Of a stretch of DNA of 64,000 nucleotides, positions 47,660 to 56,376 are shown piece after piece. A program made the position numbers and the translations under genes. The stretch is taken from the NCBI RefSeq assembly GCF_021390425.1, contig NZ_JAJUWY010000002.1:434001-498000 (forward strand). Direction: 5' to 3'. Source of the stretch: Lysobacter sp. GX 14042 (lineage in GTDB: Bacteria; Pseudomonadota; Gammaproteobacteria; Xanthomonadales; Xanthomonadaceae). The notes beneath the pieces are model-generated. The model searched no databases. It was not told the origin of the DNA and saw only the letters and a list, made by a program, of their open reading frames with translations. How positions within the stretch are numbered: the first letter of the stretch is position 1; each line of letters opens with the position of its first letter.

Positions 47660-49060
47660 CTACCGGTTCGGCGCTTCCCCGGCATGCGCCGTTGGTAATC
47701 CGCTGGCCGAATGGCGGTAACGCAGGCCCAGCAGCACCGAGGCGACCAGCAATCCCGCGATCAGCCCGATCCACATGCCGCGCGGTCCCATCGGCGCGAC
47801 CAGCCCGCCGAGGCCGAAACCCAGCACGCTGCCCAGGACCATCCCCACGCCCCAGTAGGAAACCGCCGCCAGCAGCATCGGCACCCGGGTGTCGCCCAGG
47901 CCGCGCAGGGCGCCGGCGCTGATCACCTGCACCCCGTCGGGGAACTGGAACACCGCGGCGTACAGCATCAACCCGGCCGCCAGCGTGGCCACCGCGGCAT
48001 CGGCGGTATAGAAGCCGACCACCCATTCGTTGCCCAGCAACAGCAGCGATGCCGAGACCGCCTGGGTGCCGAGCACGATCAGCAGCCCGGCGCGGGCCGC
48101 CCGGCGCACTCCGTCGCCGTCCCCGCGCCCCAGAGCATGGCCGACCCGCACGGTGGTCGCCTCGGCCAGCCCCATCGGCACCATGAAGCACAGGCTGGCG
48201 ACGTTGATCGCGATCTGGTGGGCCGCGGCGGGCACCTCGCCCAGCCGCCCGATCAGCAGCGCGGTGACCACGAACAGTCCGCCCTCCATGGCCACCGTCA
48301 CCCCGATCGGCAGGCCGACCACCAGCAGGCCGCGGATCGGCGCCCGGCGCGGCGGGTCGAAACGCGCGAACAAGCCAAGATCGGCGAACCGCCGGGCCCG
48401 CCACAGGTACGCCGCGAAGGCGATCGCCTGGCACCACAGCATCACCGCCGAGGCGTAGCCCGGCCCCGCCGGACCCAGCTCGGGAAAGCCGAACAGCCCC
48501 CAGGTCAGCACGTAGCCGACCGGCACCAGCACCAGCAGCCCGCCGAAGCCGAGCACCATGCTCGGCAGGGTGAAGTGCAGCCCGTCGCTCAGGTAGCGCA
48601 TGCACAGGTAGAGGGTCAGCGCCGGCACGCCCCAGCGGATCCCGTGGATGAACGCCGTGGCCCCGGGGACGATCCCCGGAGCGATCCCCAGCGGCTCCAG
48701 GGCATGCACCACCACGGTCATGAAGCCGAACAGCAGCACGCCCAGTCCCGCCGCCAGCCACAGCGCCTGGCGGAACAGCGCGCCCACCTCCGCCCGCCGG
48801 CCGCTGCCGTCCAGCCGCGAGACCGCCGGCGGCACCGACATCAGCGTGCCCATCGGCACCATCACCGGCAGCCAGAACAACGCGGTGCCGACCGCCACCG
48901 CGGCCAGGGTGTCGGTGCCGTGGTGGCCGGCGATCACACTGTCGACGAAGCCGATCAGGCCGGTCGACAGGTGCCCGGCGACCAGTGGCGCGGCGAGCGT
49001 GGCGGTACGGCCGACTTCATGGCGGAAGCGCGGCCCGGAAGACGGGTGCGGGGCGGGCAT
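47660..49060 (-). CDS. MATE family multidrug efflux transporter (NorM-like)
   Basis: A 466-residue inner membrane antiporter with about 12 hydrophobic segments in two repeats. LAAPLVAGHLSTGLIGFVDS and AAVAVGTALFWLPVMVPMG at the start and LPIGVTVAMEGGLFVVTALL with PAAAHQIAINVASLCFMVPM in the second half are NorM-type MATE signatures. Exports cationic drugs using Na+ or H+. Start at 49060. Downstream of the DUF3106 gene, with a 25-base gap. Confidence 0.92.
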   Translation of the reverse strand: MPAPHPSSGPRFRHEVGRTATLAAPLVAGHLSTGLIGFVDSVIAGHHGTDTLAAVAVGTALFWLPVMVPMGTLMSVPPAVSRLDGSGRRAEVGALFRQALWLAAGLGVLLFGFMTVVVHALEPLGIAPGIVPGATAFIHGIRWGVPALTLYLCMRYLSDGLHFTLPSMVLGFGGLLVLVPVGYVLTWGLFGFPELGPAGPGYASAVMLWCQAIAFAAYLWRARRFADLGLFARFDPPRRAPIRGLLVVGLPIGVTVAMEGGLFVVTALLIGRLGEVPAAAHQIAINVASLCFMVPMGLAEATTVRVGHALGRGDGDGVRRAARAGLLIVLGTQAVSASLLLLGNEWVVGFYTADAAVATLAAGLMLYAAVFQFPDGVQVISAGALRGLGDTRVPMLLAAVSYWGVGMVLGSVLGFGLGGLVAPMGPRGMWIGLIAGLLVASVLLGLRYRHSASGLPTAHAGEAPNR

Positions 49061-49085
49061 CGGGAATACGTCAGCGGGAAGTACG

Positions 49086-49730
49086 TCAGCGCCCGAGCCG
49101 GGTGCGCAACCACTGGCCGCGGCTCTCGGCGGCGGTGGATACCAGTTCGCGCCGCAGCTGGTCGCGGTCCTGCGGGGCGGTGCGCTGCACCAGCACCGCC
49201 AGGTCGCCGCGCTGGCGGCTGTCCAGCCCGCGCAGCGCGTCCAGGAGCGCGTCGTGCTCGTCGCCTGGAACCTGCGCCAGCAACGGCTGCAGGGCCGGAT
49301 AGTCGGCGCCCAGCTCCGGACCCAGCAGCCAACCGCGCCGCTCGCTGGCGTCCAGCGCATCGAATTCCCCGCGCAGCGCCTGCTGCTCGTCCGGCGGCAG
49401 CTGCGCGTAACCACTCGCGGCCGCACGCACGCGGGCGCGGTCGTAGTTGGGCAGCTCCCGCCAGGCCTGGTAGCGCACCCGGCCGGCGGCCCGCTCCTCG
49501 CGGTCCAGCGCGTCCCATCCGGTCATCCGGCCGAGGAAGGCCTCCTGCGCCACGCTGTCCCAGCGCTCCCAGGTTGCCGCCCGCTCCTGCAGTTGCTGGC
49601 GGCGCCCGGGATCGAGACTGTCCCAGGCGTCCGCCAGTTCCTCGAGGCCGGGCGGGACGGCAGCCGCCGCGCCGGCGACCAGCAGTGCCGGCAGCAGGCC
49701 CCAGCGCCGTCGACGGTCAGTGCGGCTCAT
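49086..49730 (-). CDS. Exported DUF3106 protein
   Basis: A 214-residue protein with a signal peptide (MSRTDRRRRWGLLPALLVAG). The mature part is a helical, Trp- and Arg-rich repeat region: ELADAWDSLDPGRRQQLQER and the W-D-x-L-D/x-x-R pattern recurring (LADAWDSLDPGRR, MTGWDALDREER) are DUF3106 features. Function unknown. It overlaps the upstream sigma-like membrane protein by 14 bases, so the two are surely co-expressed. Confidence 0.82.
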   Translation of the reverse strand: MSRTDRRRRWGLLPALLVAGAAAAVPPGLEELADAWDSLDPGRRQQLQERAATWERWDSVAQEAFLGRMTGWDALDREERAAGRVRYQAWRELPNYDRARVRAAASGYAQLPPDEQQALRGEFDALDASERRGWLLGPELGADYPALQPLLAQVPGDEHDALLDALRGLDSRQRGDLAVLVQRTAPQDRDQLRRELVSTAAESRGQWLRTRLGR

Positions 49731-50763
49731 GGTCGGTCTCCACATGTTCACCGGCGGGCGCGTCGCCGGCAGCAGCCGCGCCGCCGCGCGCGGCAGCCTG
49801 CATGTCTCCCCGTGCCAGGCCTGGCCCGGCGCCCGGGGTGGCCGCGCTCACGCCCTGGGCCGCGAGCCAGGAATGGAAGCCGAGCTGTCCGGCCTCGGCC
49901 ATCCCGTCGGGGTCGGCCAGCAGCTCGAAATCGCGATGGGTCAGCACCTCCAGCTGCCGGCCGTAGCGCGAGGCCGGCTCCTCCCCGGCCTGCAGCGAAC
50001 CGCTCCACACCTCGCCCTCCTCCGGACCGGCCAGGCGCCTGAGCAGCGCGTCGCCGAAGAATGTCGCCACGAATGCAATCGCGCACAACGCCAGCAGGCC
50101 CCACAGCGCCGGCACCAGCCAGCGCGGGCGGCCGGATGCCGGCAACGGCTCGGGCATCGCGATACTGCCGGCCTCGATCCCGCCGCCGGCCAGTGCCTCG
50201 GCACGCGCCTCGGCCAGGAAACGCTGGCGGCCGGCCGGCAGGTTCTTGATCCGGTGATGCACCTGCTCGCGCAACCGGCGCCACTGGCTGGCCAGTGCCG
50301 CCTGGTCCTCGCTGCCGCTCAGCTGCGCCAGCGCGCGGCGCACGGCAAGCTCGTAGCTGCCGGAGGCGACCCCCATCACCTCTGCGGCGGCGTCCTGCTC
50401 CAGGCTGGCGGCCAGGCTCAGCAGCAACGCCGCGCGGGGACCGGAGCCGAGCGAGGCCAGCCTGTCGGTCGCCGACAGCTCGACCCGGACCGGCGCGTGG
50501 TTGCGCAGTTCCGGGTGGGCGAGCAACAGGCTCCAGAACCGCGCCGGCCACGCCGCCATGACCTGTCCGGCAGCGGGATCCTCGCTGGCGGCGGTGAACT
50601 GGAACTCCGCCATGGCCGCCGCCAGGGCGCGGTCGCCACGGTCGGGGTCGCCGCATTGCAGCTCGGCAAGCACCGCGGCACGACGCTCGATTCCGCGCAG
50701 GAACGCAGCCAGCGCGGGCGAGCCCGCAGGCCGGGGTCCAGGAGTCGTGGCAGCGCTCGTCAT
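49717..50763 (-). CDS. Degenerate ECF-sigma-like protein fused to a membrane domain
   Basis: 348 residues. Positions 17-90 (FLRGIERRAAVLAELQCGD ... AWPARFWSLLLAHPELR) resemble ECF sigma region 2, and 108-148 (GPRAALLLSLAASLEQDAAA EVMGVASGSYELAVRRAL as two pieces) resemble the region-4 helix-turn-helix. A predicted transmembrane helix follows at 214-236 (WLVPALWGLLALCAIAFVAT), then a soluble end (HRDFELLADPDGMAEAGQLG, FHSWLAAQG) that recalls DUF3619 proteins. In betaproteobacteria, as I recall, a sigma factor, a DUF3619 protein and DUF3106 are encoded in a row, so this looks like the first two fused. Whether it still binds RNA polymerase is unknown. Confidence 0.6.
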   Translation of the reverse strand: MTSAATTPGPRPAGSPALAAFLRGIERRAAVLAELQCGDPDRGDRALAAAMAEFQFTAASEDPAAGQVMAAWPARFWSLLLAHPELRNHAPVRVELSATDRLASLGSGPRAALLLSLAASLEQDAAAEVMGVASGSYELAVRRALAQLSGSEDQAALASQWRRLREQVHHRIKNLPAGRQRFLAEARAEALAGGGIEAGSIAMPEPLPASGRPRWLVPALWGLLALCAIAFVATFFGDALLRRLAGPEEGEVWSGSLQAGEEPASRYGRQLEVLTHRDFELLADPDGMAEAGQLGFHSWLAAQGVSAATPGAGPGLARGDMQAAARGGAAAAGDAPAGEHVETDHEPH

Positions 50764-51198
50764 CGGTGTCGATCATACCGGCGCGGACCCGCTCTCCGAG
50801 GACTTGACTTGTCCTTCACGAGCCCACGGCCCCTGTCCGGTGGGGGCTTGGGTGCCACGAAGGGTTTTGCACAGGCATGCAAGCCACGTCTGAACCGGTG
50901 TTCAGCAAGATCCACGCATTCGTTACGCGAATGTTTCACGACCAAGTGGTTGATTCCTTACGGAAAACAGGTCTTGGCGCTTTTTTCACCAACCCAACCC
51001 GGGGGCTTATGGCACCGGGGTTGCGCAACGTTGCCGACGAACAATGCACAGAGTTGTCCACAGGGCATGTGGATAAGCGGGGTTCTCCTTTGCTGGCATG
51101 CACTTGCGACCGATTGCGAAGAAATCCGACAGGAGTACGCGACAATTGCCGCTTGACCCCCGCGCCCGCACTGCGGCAGGCCCGATAGACTGTCCGCC
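50764..51198. other. 435-base intergenic region upstream of priA
   Basis: Lower in GC than its surroundings, with no convincing gene; a possible 103-codon frame at 50877-51188 has no family likeness and no good codon pattern. It contains a DnaA-box-like pair at 51054-51076 and a T-run (GCGCTTTTTTCACC, near 50978-50991). It should hold the divergent promoters of priA and of the sigma-like gene. Confidence 0.6.
51054..51076. promoter_or_regulatory. Inverted pair of DnaA-box-like 9-mers upstream of priA
   Basis: TTGTCCACA (51054-51062, one mismatch to the consensus TTATCCACA) and TGTGGATAA (51068-51076, a perfect box in the other orientation) are five bases apart. They face each other in the promoter region of the replication restart gene priA, about 120 bases before its start. 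DnaA-responsive control of priA is inference. The site is too small and alone for a replication origin. Confidence 0.5.
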
Positions 51199-53409
51199 AT
51201 GGCTTCCGACGACCCTGCCGCGAACGCCGGCCAGGTGCTCAGGATCGCCCTGCCGGTTCCACTTCCGCGGCTGTTCGACTACCTGTCCCCATCCGGCGCC
51301 TTGCCGGAGGTGGGCTGCCGGGTGCGGGTGCCCTTCGGCCGCCGGGAGCTGGTCGGGGTGGTCGCCGGCCACGGCACCGGGGCGGATGCGCCCGACGGGC
51401 TGAAGCAGGTATTGGCGAACCTCGATGACACCCCCTTGCTGGCCGGCGAGCTGCTGGCCTCGCTGCGCTGGCTGGCGCGTTATACCCATGCGCCGCTGGG
51501 CGAAGTGCTGGCGACCGCGCTGCCCGGCCCGCTGCGTCATGGCGAGCCGCTGCCCGACATCCGCCGCCGAGGTTGGCAGCTCACCGCCGACGGCCGCGGG
51601 GCGCTGGCCTCGATGCGTGCCGGGCGCCCGCGGATCCTGGCCACGGCGCTTGCCGCGGGCGCGGTGGACGAAGCCCTGCTGGCGGCGCGGCTCGAGGGCT
51701 GGCGCGGGGCCGCCCGCGCCCTGGAGCGCCGCGGCCTTGCCGAGGCGGTGATCCTGGAGGGCTCTCCGGCCGCGCCCGGTGGCGTCGACGGTCCGCCGCC
51801 CAATCCAGACCAACTGGCGGCGATCGAAGCGATCACGACGGCAGCCGGCTTTGCCCCGTTCCTGCTCGACGGCGTCACCGGCAGCGGCAAGACCGAGGTC
51901 TACCTGCACGCCATCGCCGGCTGCCTGGCGCGCGGCCGCCAGGCCCTGGTGCTGGTGCCGGAGATCGGCCTGACCCCGCAGCTGCTGGCGCGCTTCCGCA
52001 CCCGCCTCGGAGTACCGGTCCATGTGCTGCATTCCGGCTTGGCCGACGGCGAGCGCGCGCGCACCTGGGCGGCGGCGCTTTCCGGACAGGCCCGGGTGGT
52101 GGTGGGAACGCGCTCGGCGGTCTTCCTGCCCCTGCCGGAGGCCGGCCTGGTCGTCGTCGACGAGGAGCACGACAGCAGTTTCAAGCAGCTCGACGGCATC
52201 CGCTACCACGCCCGTGACTTCGCCCTGTACCGCGCCAGGTCACTCGGGGTGCCGGTGGTGCTGGGCAGCGCGACCCCGTCGCTGGAGTCACTGGCCAACG
52301 CGCAGGGTGGACGCTACCGCCACCTGCGCCTGCACCAGCGCGCCGGCGGGGCACGTCCACCCGCCGTGCGCGTGGTGGACGTGCGCAAGCGACCGCTGCA
52401 GGCCGGCCTGTCCCCAGAGCTGCTGGACGCGGTCCAGCGCGAGCTCGATGCCGGGGGCCAGGTGCTGGTGTTCCGCAACCGCCGCGGCTACGCCCCGGTC
52501 CTGCTGTGCCACGACTGCGGCTGGAGCGCCTGCTGTGCCCGCTGCAGCAGCGAGGAGCGCGGCACCCCGATGACCGTGCACGCCGCCGGCCGCCGGTTGC
52601 AGTGCCATCACTGCGGCGCGCGCCGCCCTGCCCCCGGCGCCTGTCCGGACTGCGGCGGCCTGGGCCTGCAGCCGCAGGGCGCGGGCACCGAACGGATCGA
52701 GGAGGTGCTGCAGGAGCGCTTCGCCGGCCAGCGGGTGGTCCGCATCGACCGCGGCAGCACCCGACAGCGCGACGGGCTGGAGAAGCGCCTGGCGGAGTTC
52801 GGCGACGCACCCGGCATCCTGGTGGGCACCCAGATGCTGGCCAAGGGCCACGACCTGCCCAATCTCACCCTCGTGGCGGTGGTCGGCATCGACGAGGGGC
52901 TGTTCAGCGCCGACTTCCGCGCACCGGAGAAGCTGGCCCAGCTGCTGATCCAGGTCGCCGGGCGTGCCGGCCGCGCGGCGAAGGCCGGCCGCGTGTTGCT
53001 GCAGACCCACCACCCCGACCATCCGCTGCTGGCCACTCTGCTGCAGGGCGGCTACCACGCCTTTGCCGATCAGGAACTGGAGCTGCGCGCGGCGGCCGGG
53101 TTCCCGCCGTTCGCCCACCTGGCGCTGATGCGCGCGGAGGCGAAACAGGTCGCCGACTGCGACGGCTTCCTGCGGGCGGCGCGCGAACGCATCGAGCAGG
53201 TGGCCGGCGAGGAACTGGAGCTCAGTGGCCCGTTGCCGGCCCCGATGCCGCGCCGCGCCGGCTACCAGCGCACCCAGCTGTTGCTGTCCTCGCCCGGACG
53301 CCCGGCCCTGCATGCCGCGCTGCATGCGGCGCTGCCGGCGATCCACGCCCTGCCGGAAGCGCGCAAGGTGCGCTGGTCGCTGGACGTCGACCCGGTCGAC
53401 CTCTACTGA
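51199..53409 (+). CDS. priA: Primosomal protein N' (replication restart helicase PriA)
   Basis: A 3'-5' helicase that reloads the replisome at stalled forks; 736 residues. The N-terminal 3' DNA-binding and winged-helix parts are followed by Walker A GVTGSGKT at 225-232 and Walker B VVVDEEHDSSFK. The zinc-binding Cys clusters (CHDCGWSACCARC, CHHCG, CPDCGG) and the helicase C-terminal motifs (GTQMLAKGHDLPN, QVAGRAGRA) are intact. ATG at 51199. Preceded by an unusual promoter region with DnaA-box-like sites. Confidence 0.96.
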   Translation: MASDDPAANAGQVLRIALPVPLPRLFDYLSPSGALPEVGCRVRVPFGRRELVGVVAGHGTGADAPDGLKQVLANLDDTPLLAGELLASLRWLARYTHAPLGEVLATALPGPLRHGEPLPDIRRRGWQLTADGRGALASMRAGRPRILATALAAGAVDEALLAARLEGWRGAARALERRGLAEAVILEGSPAAPGGVDGPPPNPDQLAAIEAITTAAGFAPFLLDGVTGSGKTEVYLHAIAGCLARGRQALVLVPEIGLTPQLLARFRTRLGVPVHVLHSGLADGERARTWAAALSGQARVVVGTRSAVFLPLPEAGLVVVDEEHDSSFKQLDGIRYHARDFALYRARSLGVPVVLGSATPSLESLANAQGGRYRHLRLHQRAGGARPPAVRVVDVRKRPLQAGLSPELLDAVQRELDAGGQVLVFRNRRGYAPVLLCHDCGWSACCARCSSEERGTPMTVHAAGRRLQCHHCGARRPAPGACPDCGGLGLQPQGAGTERIEEVLQERFAGQRVVRIDRGSTRQRDGLEKRLAEFGDAPGILVGTQMLAKGHDLPNLTLVAVVGIDEGLFSADFRAPEKLAQLLIQVAGRAGRAAKAGRVLLQTHHPDHPLLATLLQGGYHAFADQELELRAAAGFPPFAHLALMRAEAKQVADCDGFLRAARERIEQVAGEELELSGPLPAPMPRRAGYQRTQLLLSSPGRPALHAALHAALPAIHALPEARKVRWSLDVDPVDLY

Positions 53410-53443
53410 TCCGCAACCCACCCACGGGGGGCGGAAAAGCGGA

Positions 53444-53463
53444 CGGCCCGGTTTCCCGGGCCG
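53444..53463. terminator. Hairpin between convergent priA and rpoH
   Basis: CGGCCCGG-TTTC-CCGGGCCG, an 8-bp GC-rich stem between the stops of priA (plus) and rpoH (minus). It lacks a clear T-tract on either side, so it may act as a bidirectional barrier rather than a strong intrinsic terminator. Confidence 0.55.
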
Positions 53464-53489
53464 CCCACCGTGAGACTCGTGGATGATGC

Positions 53490-54371
53490 TCAGGCGGTGA
53501 ACAGCGCCCGCATCTTCTTCAGCGCGTTGGCCTCGATCTGGCGGATGCGCTCGGCGGACACGCCGTATTCGTCGGCCAGTTCCTGCAGGGTCACCTTGCT
53601 GTCCTGGCCCAGCCAGCGCCGGGCGACGATGTCGCGTGAACGCGCGTCCAGGGTGGACAGGCCCTCGCGCAGCAGGGTCAGCTGGCTGTCCTCCTCGTCC
53701 TCGCGCTCGTAGAGCTCGGACGGGTCCTCCTCGTCGGTGCTGAGGAAGGCCACCGGCGACGGCGGGGCGTGGTCCTCGTCGTCGCTGGACGGGGCATCGA
53801 AGCCGATGTCGCGGCCCGACAGGCGCGACTCCATCTCCAGCACCTCGCGCTCGGACACGTTCAGGTCCTGCGCCACCAGCCGGACTTCCTCGGCGTTCAT
53901 CCAGCCCAGGCGCTTCTTGCTCTTGCGCAGGTTGAAGAACAGCTTGCGCTGGGCCTTGGTGGTGGCGACCTTGACGATGCGCCAGTTCTTGAGGATGAAC
54001 TCGTGCATCTCGGCACGGATCCAGTGCACCGCGAAGCTCACCAGGCGCACGCCGTGGTCGGGATCGAAGCGCTTGACGGCCTTCATCAGGCCGATGTTGC
54101 CTTCCTGGATCAGGTCCGCCAACGGCAGGCCGTAGCCGTTGTAGCCACGGGCCACGTGGACCACGAAACGCAGGTGCGAATGCACCAGCTCGCGGGCGGC
54201 GGCAAGGTCTTCCTCGTCACGGAAACGGCGCGCGAGCTGCTGCTCTTCGTCCACGGTCAGCACCGGGATGCGGTGCACCGCGCCGATGTAGGCGTCGAGC
54301 GAACCCAGTGCACTGCCGGGAACCGGCAGGTTGTTGGCGACAAGCGCCTGTGAGGCGGCAATATCAGTCAT
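53490..54371 (-). CDS. rpoH: Heat-shock sigma factor RpoH (sigma-32)
   Basis: 293 residues. Region 2 ([55 protein letters not shown]) is followed by the RpoH box [16 protein letters not shown], which is specific to sigma-32, then an acidic linker and region 4 ([20 protein letters not shown]). It directs chaperone and protease genes such as hslVU. In E. coli rpoH follows ftsYEX; here ftsEX lies on the same strand but is separated by five genes. Confidence 0.97.
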   Translation of the reverse strand: MTDIAASQALVANNLPVPGSALGSLDAYIGAVHRIPVLTVDEEQQLARRFRDEEDLAAARELVHSHLRFVVHVARGYNGYGLPLADLIQEGNIGLMKAVKRFDPDHGVRLVSFAVHWIRAEMHEFILKNWRIVKVATTKAQRKLFFNLRKSKKRLGWMNAEEVRLVAQDLNVSEREVLEMESRLSGRDIGFDAPSSDDEDHAPPSPVAFLSTDEEDPSELYEREDEEDSQLTLLREGLSTLDARSRDIVARRWLGQDSKVTLQELADEYGVSAERIRQIEANALKKMRALFTA

Positions 54372-54479
54372 GGCGATGATTTTACCAGTTGTGATAGATG
54401 GTCGCTAATGCGGTTTGTGGCGCCCCGGCGTTCTGTTCATGGAACTATCGCTCGCCGGAACCGGCCACATGCTGCGGAC

Positions 54480-55283
54480 TTAGAGTGCGCCCCTCGCCGT
54501 AAGTTCCCCATCAACAGCACCCGCCCTCAAGGCACCACCAACCCGTCTCCCCCCCCAGGCCGCCCCGGCGCTGGCCGGCAGCGCCCAGTCGATCGGCGTC
54601 CCGCCGCGCCCGGCCAGATACCGGTTGGCCTTGGAGAAATGCCCGCAGCCGATGAATCCGCGATGCGCCGACAACGGCGAGGGATGCGGCGCCCGCAGCA
54701 CGCAGTGCCGGTTGCGGTCGATCACCGCCCCCTTCTTCTGCGCATAGCTGCCCCACAGCAGGAACACCAGCCCCTCGTGCTCGCGTGCCAGGGTCTCGAC
54801 CACGTGGTCGGTGAAGCCCTCCCAGCCGCGTCCCTGGTGGGAACCGGCGCGGCCGGCCTCCACCGTCAGCACCGAGTTGAGCAGCAGCACGCCCTGGCGC
54901 GCCCAGGGCAGCAGGCAACCGTGCGGAGCCGGCTGGATGCCCAGGTCGCGTTGCAGCTCCTTGTAGACGTTCACCAGCGAGGGCGGCACCGGCACCCCCG
55001 GCCGCACCGAGAAGCACAGCCCGTGCGCCTGCCCCGGGCCGTGATAGGGGTCCTGGCCCAGCACCACCACCCGCACCCGGTCGAACGGCGTGGCATCGAG
55101 TGCGCTGAAGATCTCCCCGCCGGGCGGGAACACCTGCACCCCGGCACGCTTGCGCTCGCGCAGGTGGTCGGCCAGCCCACGCATGTCCGGGCGCGCCAGG
55201 TAGTCGCCCACCCGCTGCTTCCACGAGGATTCCAGCTGGATGCGGCCGGTGGCGGCCCCGGTGGTGTCGACGGAGGTGCCCAT
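54480..55283 (-). CDS. ung: Uracil-DNA glycosylase
   Basis: Family 1 UDG, removes uracil from DNA in base excision repair; 267 residues. VVLGQDPYHGPGQAHGLCFS carries the catalytic Asp, LLLNSVLTVEAG follows, and HPSPLSAHRGF is the DNA-intercalating loop with the catalytic His. The usual C-terminus (TPIDWALP) is followed by some 30 extra Gly/Arg/Ala residues, as if the original stop was lost. Seven bases after the ATP-grasp gene, so it may be co-transcribed with that operon. Confidence 0.95.
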   Translation of the reverse strand: MGTSVDTTGAATGRIQLESSWKQRVGDYLARPDMRGLADHLRERKRAGVQVFPPGGEIFSALDATPFDRVRVVVLGQDPYHGPGQAHGLCFSVRPGVPVPPSLVNVYKELQRDLGIQPAPHGCLLPWARQGVLLLNSVLTVEAGRAGSHQGRGWEGFTDHVVETLAREHEGLVFLLWGSYAQKKGAVIDRNRHCVLRAPHPSPLSAHRGFIGCGHFSKANRYLAGRGGTPIDWALPASAGAAWGGRRVGGALRAGAVDGELTARGAL

Positions 55284-55290
55284 CCGCGTA

Positions 55291-56376
55291 TTACATCATC
55301 GCCAGCTCGGTATTGGTCAGCGTGCGCTTGTAGTAGTCGCGCAGCCGGACCTTGCGCTCCAGGTCGGCGATGATCCAGGCCGCGAACGGCAGTCCGCTCA
55401 GGTCCTCGATCATGTTCAGGCCGCCGGGCGTGTCGACGTTGATCTCCATCATCTTGTCGCCGACGATGTCCAAGCCGGCCAGGTACATCCCGTCACGGAT
55501 CAGCTTGGGCGCGACGATGCCGGCCATCCGCAGCGCGTCCGCGTCGGGCGTCACCAGCTCGTACTTGCCACCGGCGCTGATGTTGCTGCGCGCATCGCCG
55601 CTGTCGTTGTAGCGCCGGATGCAGGCATAGGTGCCGTCGATATGCAGGGGCCGGCCGTTGAGGGTCAGCAGCCGCAGGTCGCCGTCGGTGGCGCGCGGCA
55701 GGTACTCCTGGACGATCGCGTAGCCGTCGCGGATCACCGCGTCGATCATCTGGTTGAGGTTGCCGCCGCTTTCCGGCGTCACCACGAACACCCCCTGCCC
55801 GCCCGAGCCCTGCAGCGGCTTGATCACCCCGTGGCCCTCGTGGGCGTTGATGAAGGACTTGATCTCCTCCGGGTCCATGGTGATGCAGGTCGCCGGCCGC
55901 ACCTCGTCGGGGAAGTGCTGGAAGTAGGTCTTGTTGGAGGCATGGGCCAGGTGCGTCGGGTCGTTCAGCACGAGCACCCCGCGCAACGCCGCCAGGTGCG
56001 CGAACAGCAGGCCGCTGTTGGGCGCCCAGGGACGCTCCTCGACCTCGTCGGCAGGATCGGAACGCAGCATCAGCACGTCCAGTTCCTCCACCGAGATCCG
56101 CTCGGTGGAAGCGCCCTCGCCCTGCAGTTCCTCCAGCAGTTCGGCATCGCTCCCGTACTGCTCCGCCGAGGGCACGTGGGCGTGGGCGCGGACGGTGTCG
56201 TTGGCGTCGTAGATGAAGCCGCCCAGGCCGATCAGCGCGACCTGGTGGCCACGGCTCACCGCGGTACGGGCCAACCGGATGGTGGTGTAGTTCTCCTGCT
56301 CGCTTGCCATCTCGTTGATGACGAAGCCGAGCCTGATCGGCCGCGCGGGGTCGGGAATGGAAGGAACGGCGGTCAT
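55291..56376 (-). CDS. GshB-like ATP-grasp ligase of an amide-chemistry operon
   Basis: 361 residues, related to glutathione synthetase but about 45 longer than E. coli GshB and with a different N-terminus (IRLGFVINEMASEQENYTTI). The ATP-grasp core is intact: HGVIKPLQGSGGQGVFVVTP, YLPRATDGDLRLL, RSNISAGGKYELV, and GLDIVGDKMMEINVDTPGGL with metal ligands. Such enzymes join a carboxylate to an amine using ATP. The start overlaps the DUF1704 stop as ATGA. Context (DUF1704 peptidase, N-formylglutamate amidohydrolase-like enzyme, no gshA nearby) suggests a substrate other than gamma-glutamylcysteine, though a glutathione synthetase role cannot be excluded. Confidence 0.8.
   Translation of the reverse strand: MTAVPSIPDPARPIRLGFVINEMASEQENYTTIRLARTAVSRGHQVALIGLGGFIYDANDTVRAHAHVPSAEQYGSDAELLEELQGEGASTERISVEELDVLMLRSDPADEVEERPWAPNSGLLFAHLAALRGVLVLNDPTHLAHASNKTYFQHFPDEVRPATCITMDPEEIKSFINAHEGHGVIKPLQGSGGQGVFVVTPESGGNLNQMIDAVIRDGYAIVQEYLPRATDGDLRLLTLNGRPLHIDGTYACIRRYNDSGDARSNISAGGKYELVTPDADALRMAGIVAPKLIRDGMYLAGLDIVGDKMMEINVDTPGGLNMIEDLSGLPFAAWIIADLERKVRLRDYYKRTLTNTELAMM

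Noticed and set aside
51054-51076. Replication origin
   Set aside because: Only two DnaA-like boxes, no AT-rich unwinding region, no dnaA, dnaN or gidA nearby.
50877-51188. 103-codon frame upstream of priA
   Set aside because: No family likeness, no ribosome site, and it crosses the promoter and DnaA-box region.
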